Origin: Parapristionchus giblindavisi
Taxonomy: Eukaryota > Nematoda > Chromadorea > Rhabditida > Diplogasteridae
Assembly (NCBI GenBank): GCA_943737045.1
Contig: CALSFV010000302.1
Span: 186,001-250,000, forward strand
Direction: 5' to 3'
DNA length: 64,000 nucleotides
Each line of letters starts with the position of its first letter. Within the stretch, counting starts at the first letter, position 1. Shown in pieces: positions 41,801 through 54,300 of this stretch. Below the pieces are notes generated by a model. That model saw only the letters and a program-made list of their open reading frames with translations. It did no database searches and was not told where the DNA came from. A program made the translations under genes and the position numbers.

Positions 41801-44220
41801 CGCTCAGTTTCTTCTTATTACAAGTACACATACGCTTGTATATACCATTAATTTTTTGAGGGGGCCTGGTATATTGGAGAAGCAAAAAAACAGAGTAATT
41901 GAATTGTGGTGTGCTTACTGTAGCCGAGATTCATCAGTGCTATTTCCCGGCTCCTGATTCTCGTTTGCCATTTCAGTGTGCTATGTGAGTTACTGTAGCC
42001 GAGGAATGCCATAAGTATATTGCTTCAGCCGTGTTACAGTAGTAGATATGATTACATCAATTATCATCGACAACGAGAATCAGGAGCCGGGAAATAGCAC
42101 TGATGAAACTCGGCTACAGTAAGCACACCACAATTTAATTACTCTGTTTTTTGCTTCTCCAATATACCAGGCCTCCTCAAAAAATTAATGGTATATACAA
42201 GCGTATGTGTAATTGTAATAAGAAGAAACTGAGCGAATAAAAAACGGCCCTTTGCACTTGCATAATATATTAAATTCGAAAAAATTGAATTTATTAATGT
42301 TTTTTTGCATTTTTCCAAAGGAAGACCGAAGATTAACAAAAAATGTACCAAATCAAAAAAATCTTAGAATTGAACGAGGAATCGATTGGTACCACTCATG
42401 AAGCCGTACGAGCAAGTTTGCAAAAATTTTAAATTTTTATGACGTCATGCCCTGAGGCGTAGAAGCATTATCACAACTTCTCTCCTGCATGGGTGAACTT
42501 CTCTCGGACAGTACTACATAAAACTGCAAAAATCTCACTATCCATTTTTTCATAGAATGCCAAGAATATTTCGATCCAGTGAGATATCCTCTCATATACC
42601 TTGAGTGATAGAGCAACTATATTAGAGAATCGTTTCTCAATGACTTCGATGACACAAAGGAAGACATTGTTCTTCGTCATTTGCATCATCAGATCTTTGC
42701 TGGTGAATACTGAAATATATTTAATTAGAAGGAAAAATAAAAAATAATAAAACTATAAAAATAATAATTACCTTCATGGGTGGCAAAATTACTCAATTCG
42801 ACAGCTCGATTAGCTGTGTCGGCCTTGGCTGCTACTACTTCCTGTAACCAATCATACTATAAGAATTTAGTAATAATCATAATAATAATAACTGGACCTT
42901 ACATTGAAAATAATCTTTCAATCAAATTCAATTAATTAAATCAAAGAATCCAACTCAAGTTCAATATTTATTCAATTTCCAATAAAATATAATAATACCT
43001 CAATAGCATCCTTCTCTTCCTTCTTCAACTTTGCCCATGGGGCCATAGTGTTTGATACGTTGAAATTGAGACGTTCACCTGCATAATAAATTCGTTAAAA
43101 CAACAATTTAAATAATGTTTATATGATTAACCAACCCGTTCCAGGATGCCTGATACGTCGACCACAACTTCTCACAGCTTGAGCTACGTCACTTTCCTAC
43201 AATTTCATTGTTATCATCAATTATATTGTTATTATTGATAAGGTAACATACTCGAATAAAGAATTCAAAGTCTCCTTGATCGGTCATTTTAGGCATGATA
43301 GGCTTGAGATCTTCTACATGACTCATAAGAGCCTTCAGAATGAAACGTTGACCAAACTTTGAGCCATTCGGGACCTCAAAATCATTAATATTTAATATAT
43401 CAGCGGAGATTTAGCAACATTTATTCATATTTCAAAACGTGCTTTAAATAAACATCTCCAATATAATAACTCTTTTTCATATATTAAACGATGAACATTG
43501 TTATTAAATATATATTAATGAATACATGCAAATGCAAATAATAATAACATTATTATTATTAAAGAATATTAATGTAATGACTCACCTTGACTCGACTGAC
43601 GAATTCTCGTTGAGCTCCAGCAGAACCTCGAGCCATCTGAATATCTTCATGTATGAAAGTTCAATTGTGAAATAAATAAATACCTGTTGATTCTTTTTAA
43701 ACTCATATGAACCTCCTCCACGAGGTCCACCCTTCGACCCGTGTGCACGAACCATACGGGCTGAAAATAATAAATTAGAATAATTATTAGTTTCACATCG
43801 ATGTTCAACAGATTCTGTATCCTTTTTTTCCGGTGGCATTATTATTATCATTCGTTTCAAATTTGCTACCATCTTATTTATGCATACTTCACTGTATATC
43901 AATTTATCTAAAATCATCTATTTCAACGTATATTATATTATGAGTTGATGATAACACTATTATTATTATTGTTGTATTGAAAGATTGCAGTGAATGATGT
44001 AATGATCATACTATTAGTTCTCATTTCCTCCTCTTCTTCATCGATGATATCATCATATTTAGAGCCGATATCTTGGTCGATTGCCTGACAAGAAATAATG
44101 TGAATTAGGAACGAAACAATTCGAAATGATTAAGTAGGTTATTACTTTGAATCGATTCATACTCATCTGCTTCGCATTCTGGCGATCGCCTCCATTCCCT
44201 CGGTGATTGTGTCGAGACAT
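38870..44220 (-). CDS. nxf-1: Nuclear RNA export factor (NXF/TAP, Mex67 family)
   Basis: Carries mRNPs through the nuclear pore together with NXT1. Twenty-one exons join in frame to 608 aa, the usual family length. Order: Arg/Gly-rich N-terminus (RGNGGDRQ; KGGPRGGGSYEF); RNA-binding fold (about 93-165, VPNGSKFGQRFILKALMSH); leucine-rich repeats (about 195-310, LTVLDLSDNL, LTTLFLENNPICENY); NTF2-like domain (about 343-550, FIIEFFKSYDG); and C-terminal TAP-C/UBA-like domain (553-608, MVESFMKESGMLADWS), the FG-nucleoporin binding site. Exons: 44146-44220, 44012-44084, 43684-43760, 43586-43636, 43252-43374, 43136-43196, 42999-43078, 42772-42841, 42600-42709, 41297-41383, 41139-41248, 40841-40877, 40649-40720, 40469-40600, 39906-39970, 39774-39839, 39604-39712, 39406-39527, 39201-39337, 39010-39113, 38870-38935. 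ATG follows ATTCAGA, a likely trans-splice or 5'-UTR acceptor. The symbol could instead be nxf-2; nematodes carry paralogues. Confidence 0.93.
40013..40358. mobile_element. Tc1/mariner-type MITE with TCACGGGTCTCC ends
   Basis: 346 bp in an nxf intron, flanked by TA on both sides (40011-40012, 40359-40360). Ends TCACGGGTCTCCTGTAAAAG and CTTTTACCGGAGACCCGTGA are inverted repeats. A second inner pair, CACTAGGAAAAAATTTTTGT with its mirror, lengthens the pairing arms. Confidence 0.8.
41434..42594. mobile_element. 1.16-kb foldback element in nxf intron
   Basis: Two arms of about 520-530 bp (41434-41965 and 42072-42594) are near-perfect reverse complements around a loop of about 106 bp. The outer ends TGAGAGGATATCT and AGATATCCTCTCA are flanked by TA. 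No coding capacity is evident. It sits five bases inside the intron from the donor at 42599, and the intron is still spliceable on paper. The loop itself contains TACTGTAGCCGAG, also found in the arms. Confidence 0.88.
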
Positions 44221-45323
44221 TCTGAATTTAAATTAGTTTAATAATGAACACCATCAAATGACGGGTAAACAAAGGGAGTGGAGAGCGTGGCATATAAAGA
44301 TTCGCGAGGAAAAACCGACAACACGAATATTTTGCACATTATTTCGTATTTCCAAGGATTTCAAGGTGACACATTTGCACTTGAATTCTCTAATTTTACT
44401 TATTCCCATTACAATCTCTTTATGCTTAGACATTCTGAAACAAATTGATGGACTCATTAAAAACAAGGTAGTTTTCGCGTAATAAAACTGAACCCTGAAA
44501 ATGATCTATATATGTAAGCACAGAAAATCGCTTGTACATAATGCTTACATCGTGTTATAACACATAAATGAGAACAGGAACTTACGAGTTCCTACAAATA
44601 CAGAAAAAAATCGATTGAAAGTAAAAAGGAGTCGAGTTGCGAAAGTCACGCTATACCGTATACCGCGCAATATTTACTGATGCACGACAAAATTCTGAAG
44701 TCCTATTATATGGCTCTACTTACGGCTCTGATCTTTGATCTTTGTTTTCTTTCATGATTTATTCTCATTGCTGATCATTTTCTTTCTTTTTTATTCTAAA
44801 TTTTACGAATGCCGCATTTTAACTATCTATATATTATGTATCATGAGAATTAAGATGTAAATAAAAAATACAGGAGTATTTGTCAACATCTGAACGCATT
44901 CAAGAAGATCAATTTGAATATTTCTCGTATATTCACTGGTTTTAATCTATATCATGACGAAGATTATAAAATCCATGTTCTATGTATATTCTGACAGAAC
45001 ACACAAAAAGCGAGTATGAAATTTTTTTATAATAAATTTGAACACATTTTATGTGAAAGAATGGAATGACAATAAAAACAAGTGAAACCCGTATACATCA
45101 TAATATGTACCATGAATTTAATTGGCGACTAGTTGTGAGAGAAGGAAGTGAAAATATTCAAAGATGAGATCAAATCAAAATGGAATAAATTAAATTTGAA
45201 TTATTATTCTATTCACGAGTAAATCAACAACAAAAACTACCACCGAATTAGCATTTAAATCACAATTAAATCAGATTAAGCGTATATAATACTATGTAAA
45301 GGGGGGGGGGAATAATTAGCATA
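44221..45323. other. Intergenic, rpm-1 3' end to nxf start
   Basis: 1.1 kb between two minus-strand genes. It should hold the rpm-1 3' UTR and the nxf promoter. A run of ten G lies at 45301-45310, just past the rpm-1 stop. Overlapping frames at 44254-44482 on both strands show no domain. No gene seen. Confidence 0.5.
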
Positions 45324-48300
45324 TTAAAAGGTGGATAAGTTCCTACAAATACCACATCCCATGGCGAATTCCTCTCCGGTAGGTGCATGATCTATCCTCA
45401 ATGGACATTGAATACCTTCATCCATTTGTGTACATTTTGGTCCAACAGGGCATTGAGGAAGCAAATGCTTGGGCAAAGTCATCAAACGTTGGAAATCATC
45501 ATGACATGATGTACAGAAGTGAGTCGTACCGAAACTGGAAACACAGGATTACTGTACTTTGAGAGATTACGGTAGATATTGATTACTCACCAGAAGAACA
45601 CAGCGATAGAGCAACAGAATCTGCACTTGTACTCGAGAAACTCGACTCCGTGGCGACCACACATCTGTAATTATTGATTGATACCGTAATCCATCTAATC
45701 GTTGTAGGATGCAACATACCTGAACTCCTTTGACATCACAACATCCTCCACATATCAACTCTTCTGGATTGTATTGGGAAGAATCGAGTGGCTGTAAAAC
45801 GTCTCACAATAATAACCGATGACACGGTGTAATTTACCAATTGACATCGACTTTCTCCTCCGAAGTATGCCTTTCCACACTTATGACAGAGCACATACAT
45901 GTATCGATCCATCGCGTATTCAATGGGTTTCTCATAGAACTCACTGAAATCAATCGATAATCGTCTTAGAACCGTGATCAACCGTACCTTTCGGGATTCT
46001 TGATAGCTGGACACATTAATAATCCATCATATTCCAATCTCATCTTAGCTTTCGTCTCTACATCTTTTCTCAGTTCTAATAGAGGATCCAATAGGAAGGA
46101 TAGTGATGGATGAGATATCTGTAAATCATTTTAATTGATCATACAACAACTACCATTAATATCGATGAATGACCTAAATATCACCCTTAAGAGTATTTTT
46201 ACCTGAATATTACACAGAGGACAATTCATAAATCTGAACAGTATCCTCGGTCCATTCCATCTTCCTTCTAGTACCCTCTTCAAACAATTGTAATGGAACA
46301 CATGACCACATCTGCAATCAATCGATAATTCATTGATCTACTCAATCGATACCGTACTCTAATCGTAATGCTGGTGCGGCACCGATTCGATCGATCAGAC
46401 ATATCACACATACATCATCTCCATCTTGACGATTCTCTGTAGATTATCAATTGATTGAGGATTAACGATTGATTTATATCAATGACTACCGTACCTTGAG
46501 AGGGACATTTCATACATGGCAGACACTCGTCCTCTTCTTTCACTCCTCCACATAAGTGACCACAACTGTGCATCTTATCGCAAGCGATCGACTAAAGATC
46601 AAAGATCAAAAGTGAAAGAACAAAGATCAAAGATAATATAACGTGTAAATTATTGATTCTAACCTGAGATTGGATACACTCTTCCTCTGAACATACTCCC
46701 ATCAATTGTCTTTCGGATGAAAGAGGGGAAGAGCAGAATCTAAATAAATGTTATATATTTTTCAGTACATTGTTGGTCAACATGTCATATTCCAAAGTAT
46801 TGATATAAATGTGAATGATAAATGGACGAACCTGCATCGTGTCTTTTGATTAGCCATCATAACTGTCTGAGTGACATTCTTCCCGATTGACATTGATGAA
46901 CACGATGGGAAGAGTGAATCAACTGTCAATTCAACCATTCCAGTCAATGCTGATGAATGGAGAAGAATCTGCAAGTGATCTTTGATCTTTGATCTCTAGA
47001 GAATCATCTTTGATCTTACCAGAATATTATGTACTCTCAACCTCGAACATCCATCGTGTATATCAACATGAGGTGCTGATGAGGCTTCACCTATTAGATG
47101 AGCTTCATGATTCCTGAATGGAAAATATTCAAGTATACGGTAGTTATCGATTAATAAAATGTTTACTGCAGATATCGATTGTATAAGTAAACAAAGATAT
47201 CGATTGGTCTCATACCTATTTCTTTTATTCAGATGAAGAATTCTGAAGCAATCTCGACATAATTTGTTCTCACACACGTCACAATGAACCTGACATAGAT
47301 CATTATTGATTATTAATCTTTGCATTTACAAGAAACACGGTACAGAATAGATAAATAAATTAGGTTAACTGATTATGAGCATATAAGATCATATTATTGA
47401 TTGTTTTCTTAATCCCAAAAATAAAAAACCTGTGCCAATGTCCTTCCATCATCGTGGTTATCACATAACAATTCAGGTTCTTCACTTCGTGCTTCCTGTA
47501 TCAATCAATAATCAATATTTGTCTAATCAATAGAATCTTCTAACCTGAATATTTCTCCATCCATCAATCGATTCCAACCAACTCTTATCCTTCAACACAG
47601 ACAGTGCAGCTACAGCCATCCAGAACCTATTGATTGATTATTGAATAGAATCAATCGATAATCTACCGTATACCTTCTAGCTTTGAGGGCCGCCTGGAGA
47701 GGATCTGATGATTGTAGGACCGAAGTAGAATTGGATATTGATAGATCTGTTGATAAATGGACAATTGATGAAAGAATAGTCGCAAGTTCATGCTTCATAC
47801 TTGATGACCATTCAGATGAGAACACTCCGGAGCTAAAAAATCAATAATTAAAAAAATATATATGTAAAAATTTAAAGGTGACTAACGTTATATCATGAAT
47901 CAACTGCATTATCAGTCTTCCTACTTGGGGAGTTATTGATTTATCTAATCGCCAATGGGGAGACATTGATTGTGAACACGATGCCTGAGAAATAATCAAT
48001 ATTCGATTATCGATTACCGATAAGGCCAAAAATCTTACAGCAAACGTGATAGTATTGACTGTTTTGGTCGTCTTATCTTTTACTTGGAGCGAGATCACTT
48101 TAGCTATAGCGACGAGAAGATTTGAAGCCAGAACCGATACTTCCACCTAGTAATCAATATTATTTTGTGTAATCAAGTTTTTTAAGTTTAATTGATACCT
48201 GTGATGGATGGAATACTCCGAAGAGTTTCTCCATAGTCTCCAATGTCTGACATTGAACTACTTGAGGAGCGAATAGGAGTAGTTCAGAGAGTGTTATTAG

Positions 48301-51300
48301 TAGATGATCACGAGCTGCGAACACCTAAAGATCAAAGATCAATTTAGAAATATCAAAGAGATCGAAGATCAATATAGAAATACTCACCTCCGTTCCCTTT
48401 CTCGATGCGACAACTCTGACCAACATTGCCATAAGACCACAGGCGTAGGAGTAATTACGCTTCGATCTCTCACGCAACAGTGTGACTTCTCTGAAGTAAA
48501 TCAATAAATCATGTTGAATAAATCGATAATAATCTACCTCTCGAGTGCATTGACCATCTGTGTGCAAACATAAGTCTGTAGAGATTGTAGATGGACACGT
48601 GAGAAGAGAAGATCAAGAACTCTTTGACGAAGTGATGTATGCTGTTCTTCACTAAGCTCATCAGAAAATGCCTATAAAGATCAAAGATCAACTATGGCTG
48701 GTCTTAGCTATCATAAACCAGAGAATATATGAATACATACATCCGGAATATATACTTTCTACAAAACAAAGATCAGAGATCAAAGATCAACTACCGTACC
48801 TGACTGGATATGGCTTGAAATAGGGCGAAAGCATCTCTCTGAGGTGATGAGAAAATGAGTAGATGAGAGGGTGAAAGATGTACACGATTAGATGGAATTG
48901 ATGGAGATGGAGGTGCAGAAGGGAGAAGACCGAATACTACCAACTACAATTAACAATAGGTAAATCATTCCCTTATCCAAGGGATCTTCATAAAGGTATT
49001 GTATTGTATAGTATATTGTTTCTATTTGTGTTTTTTTTGGAGTTACACTATACCGCTGATTCGCAGTGTTAGCGCCTCCAATCTATTGGCTGAGAGGGCC
49101 TATCCTGGTCTGAAGGACCAGTGGCCATGGCCTATGATCAAACTATGTTTGGAGCTCACAGTGGAGGATTTAGATCGTGGTTTTGACACCACTTCCGACA
49201 TTTCTTAACCCCCTCGGTATTGGGTGGATCTTGCAGGGCGGGGGATCGAACTCGTGATCCTCTGATTATAGGCAGCGCTCACAACCACTACGCTATCCCG
49301 CCCTCTATGTGTGCTATTTTAATAATCCTTTGCGAGCAATCCTTGAATATAATCGTTGTGTTGAAACAAACCTGTCTGATTCTCACACTTCCTCCGGGAC
49401 CTTTGATGACGATTTGAACTGAGTTTAGTCCAGCTATACAGATCTTGACCCATCCGTAGAATTGCTGAAAGACCAAAGATCGAAGATAAATGGTTAATCG
49501 ATTAAATACAGTTTCAGACCTGATCGATCGATTGTTCGTGTATCTGATTTCTACTTCCATCTGCTTTCATTGCTTTCGCTGAGATATTCGAAACTCTGAA
49601 ACGATCAATCAATCAATATGTCATATATTTTCCATATGTCGATAATCAGATATTACTAAAACGAACCTATGCGCTTCATCCTTAACATTGTCTAGATACA
49701 GACATAGCAGAACAGCAGAAGTGTTCTCACAGCGAACATGTAGAGTACGGTAGCGAGATTTATCCTGATATCAATTGATTATCGATTGAATTGATTGAGT
49801 CTACAGTATACCTCTTCTCCACTCTCCCAGAATGTCTCGGTACTTCCATCAGTCAAACAAACTGCCATCGCTTGTCTACTACTGGCTTCTACTCGGCACA
49901 TTGATGTTACATCTTTCATTGTCTGCAAGAACGGAAGTTCAAAAGATCAAAGATAAAAATTCGGATACCTTAACATCAACATGAGAGTCTTCATCTTCTA
50001 TTCTACTTCTCTCAACTTCTTCATTATCCTCTTGAGTCCTTCCAGATTCAGCGAGACAAAGTGCATCAGAAGACGGTTCAGATAGTACTCCGCCGACTGT
50101 AGCCAAGATATTACAAGTGAGAATGAGGAGGTCCTGAATGGATTATTGATTGAGAGTACTGTAGGTACACGATATACCTGCTCATGTGCTGACAGTTGAA
50201 TAGTCCATGCTTTGAAGCAAAGCGAACGAAGTCGAGTATCAACAGTATTTGATTGAAGTATCACAGCTACTGTATATAGAAACGAATGCATCTAAAATAC
50301 AAATTATGCAGATATTTCATTAATATTCTTATCGTATCCCTGACTACTGAATCCCATATTATCGTATATCTCATTTCTCATACCGACTACTGTACTACCA
50401 TTAGTTGTGCAGTCTTTACTCACTACGGTAACCATGTCGTTGCTATCATATCCTTAGGAACCTGTTAGTCATACCGTATCCCTGATTACCGTACCTGCTG
50501 CACCATCCAAGTGCTCAATGGACCCGCGAGGAAGCATAATCTCCATGGATGTGGTAGTAGACGAACGGGAGAACGTGAAGATGAAAATGGAGATAGAGAT
50601 GAATATGATGAGAGTGACCATACATATTGGAGGATAACATCCGATACACTGATAATATAACATTATTATTGATCAGTAATCCATAATTTTTAAGGAAACA
50701 CGGTCTCTGACCACAAAAAAGGTTGATTAAAATGTATTATTAAGCGAATAACCTAGAGGAATGGGTACAGAGGGGGAAATTTCACTCATTTTTGTTAAAG
50801 AATAAATGAAGAAGCGAATAATACCTCGATTCAGAAGATACCAGTCTTAGTAGCCAATTCCATACACGGAATGCATGAGCGAAAGCGACTGCACGATGAA
50901 CTGCTGTCTGACAAGATTCACGGACTCTGAAAGATCAAAGATCAATCTACAGGAGAGAAAATTTAGAAAAGTGTAGATACCTGTTGAGATCATGATGTTC
51001 CAGTACAAATGCCATCACTGGTCTTTTCAGAATGGCTGATGATAGAGAAGCTGTTGATGACGTCACTGACACCAGTGACTTCAATGCGTGTGAGGGAGAT
51101 TGCAGGACCGGAAAAGATCAAAATCAATGCAACGATCAAAGATTATTCTACTGGGCAAAAGTACATTTGAATAGTATAAAGATCAATAATTCATCTACTA
51201 TATTACAGCTCAATCTACAAGATTTATCTATTTCATTAAAGTCCAAGATCAAAGATCAATCTCACTTCGGGAGTATCACAATGCATTTTTTCCTCGTTTA

Positions 51301-54300
51301 ATTGTCCTTTAGGTCCAGGATCAGATGCGTGATTGGTACCCCGTGAGAGAAATGATGGATCTGAATCACGTCGAGCTGTTGCTGCTTGTGATGATGTAGC
51401 CAACTGAAGATCAGAGATGAGAGATCAAAGATCAAAGATAAAATGTATACCTTGTCCTTATGGGGCATACCCACAGTAGATCGATAGAGTGGAGACGGTG
51501 TGAGATTTGTTGTAGGGAAGAGATTGATTGTCCATCCAGAAGTGTTCGTTGATGAATTCTAGATAGATTATCGATTAGATTGTCAAAAGATCAAAGATCA
51601 GAGGGCACAAAAACTTCTAGAAGGGCGATACGTTTCGTTTCAGAAAAAAACTGAGAGGCTGGGAATGAGATCTTTAAAAGAATGTGCTGATTAATCATGG
51701 AATGATAATATACAGGAATGGATATTTTTAATTTATGAGAATAGTCTAACTTTGGAATCTCCACCATCAGCTGAGGCATTCAATTCCAATAGGAACAATG
51801 CATTCTGTTTGAGTACATTCTCTGGTCTTGATTCCATAGCTGCAGCTGATAGACGAAACTCACGCCAACGACGTTTACGTTCCTATAACAATCAATAATT
51901 GATCGATATTATAAAATAAATGAATAATCCCATACATAGAGTGGAGAATGAAATCACAGCTAATCATACCCCATTTCACTTATCTCCAAGGTGAAACATA
52001 CACGATCTCACAATGCTCTCAATAACTTTTTCAAATGACGACGATCCTTTCAATTTTCTCTCTTATCATTTTTTTGATTATTTGATTCATAATGTAATCA
52101 ATAATTCAAATAATTAATCAATCAATCAGATTTTATAAAGTAAAGAATCAATAATCTTGATAACCTGATGATGTCCAGCAGTTGTTCCTCTGAGGTATTT
52201 CTGCCTGCATGCAGGACACAATAGATACCATGTAGCACCCGATCGACCTCCATCTCCACATTGACCCGTCCATCCTATAATGTCAATCAATACTTCTTTT
52301 CTATAATGAAATGACAGCATATTAATTATTCTTGCACAAGGGCAAGTATGAAAAAGAACTATATTTAATCTAATTCGATTGGGCTGTAGACAAGACTTCG
52401 CTTTTTAAGCCCCCCCCCCCGAGCTAATTTGAAAATCAATGCTCTAGCTACACTCTCTCGCTTTCTTTGCTTGCGAGAGAGTATAACCAAAGGGGAGAGT
52501 ATAATTAGCTTGATGTGTCCCTTTAAGAGTGGGATAATAACTTACCAGTAGTATACTTTCCATTACTATCATATCCATATCCTTGACAGTTTCCTCCACA
52601 ACCAATATGAGCCGATCTCATATGAAGAGTTAGTGTATGACGATACGGTTCATCACACAGTTCACACTCTGCCTGCTGTTTTGACAACTTCTGAAAGATC
52701 AACGATCAAACTCATTGTTCAAAAGATCAAAGATCATATGTAGAAAGAACGGGGTCTGGTTTGAGAGATCAAAGATCAAACCTGAGATGTGGATTCCTTA
52801 TGATCTCTTGAGTTGCATCTAACAGCAGGAGGTGATGGCATAATCAAATGTTGATCGATAGTCATTTTCAATGATGTACAAAGATCTCTCCATAGACGAA
52901 GTAGAGGTTGAAGAGGAGGAGGAACAAGAGGAAGAGATGATAGAGAAGCATCCGGAATTGATGACCAGATCTGAATAATATTGATTGATTATCGATTATT
53001 GATTGATTAATTGCAGAAATTCTGCTTCAAAATACTATGAATAAGAAACGCACATTGTGTAGATTAGTATGAAAGTTGAGATAGGAAGCTGCAGCCATTG
53101 CATCTTTCACGAGATGTTCATGCCATAGGAATGCACAGAAGACTGAACGAATACAATCAACGATCGATGGACGAAGAGCACGTAGATCAGCACTTCTGAA
53201 TATTATCGATTGATTAGCATCGATCAATAATATATTTAAATTATTTTATCGTGAATCTTATCTAAATGATACTTCAACAAGTGAGAATAAATGCAATCGA
53301 TAAAAATTAATGATTGATGAGTACCTTGGTTTGAGTTGATGTCTGGATGGAACTTGTTGTTCATCATCGTCATCATCATTCCCATTGACACTTGTCATTT
53401 GTGAGTGCACACTCGAGTGTCCGATTGCGTCCTGAACGGAATTTCAAACTTACTATAGTCACTTTCAAATCAATCAATACCTCAGCCAGGATGTATTTCT
53501 GCAATGCAGCCACTCGTATCCATACTCCATGACTATTATGAATCCATCCATCAGTGACGATCTCACGTCGACCTTCTAATGTCTCTCCTGTACAGATACT
53601 ACCCAATGTTGGATTGGAATACAATTCCACTCGATCACCCTCCGCAAGAATGTACATCTGAATCAATCAATCAATCAATGAATCGATAATCAGGATAATC
53701 AACCTCATGAGCTTCAATCAATACACTCGTTTCGCTTGGTCGTTTCTTATTGCTTTGATCCACCGCATCTTCAGCTTTTCGCACCTACAGTAATCCATGA
53801 ATAGATAAGATTAATCGATAATTGGTAGGCGTACCGTATTCTTCTCTTCATTCGTCATTCCATTTCCGATATCTACGAGTACTCTATCTAGAGCTCGATG
53901 GTATTGAAGACACCATGCCTGACAATGAGACATATTATCGATTATCGATTGATATTATCGATTGAATGTGATACATATTATCGATTGAAAGGAACAGTTA
54001 TTGAAAATATGGCAAACTAGACTTATTGTGGATTGATTAAAGCAGTTCATTGACAAATAGCGAACCTGGGTGGGAAAGTCGGATATTTTGGAGTGGAGAG
54101 ATATCGTTTCCTCTGTCAATCTCAACCATTTCCCATCAACATTATCGAGCTCTTCAATGTACGATACTGTAGATCCTCGTGGTAGAATGCCCATCTCACT
54201 GAACAGAGATCAAAGATTAGATTGATTCATTCAAAGATCAAAGACAAAACCTAGCCGTGAGTGATGGAGATGTCCGAATACGAATAGCTGAGAAGACAGC

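Noticed and set aside
42139..42689. Open frames on the minus strand around the nxf intron
   Set aside because: One is foldback-arm sequence; the other is the nxf exon 42600-42709 extended into its introns.
45301..45310. Run of ten G as a G-quadruplex or regulatory site
   Set aside because: A single homopolymer run without further G-tracts; likely simple slippage in the rpm-1 3' region.
49236..49303. Functional tRNA gene on the minus strand
   Set aside because: A and B boxes and acceptor pairing are present, but the T-stem and anticodon stem do not pair well, and the sequence continues into a SINE body with an A tail.
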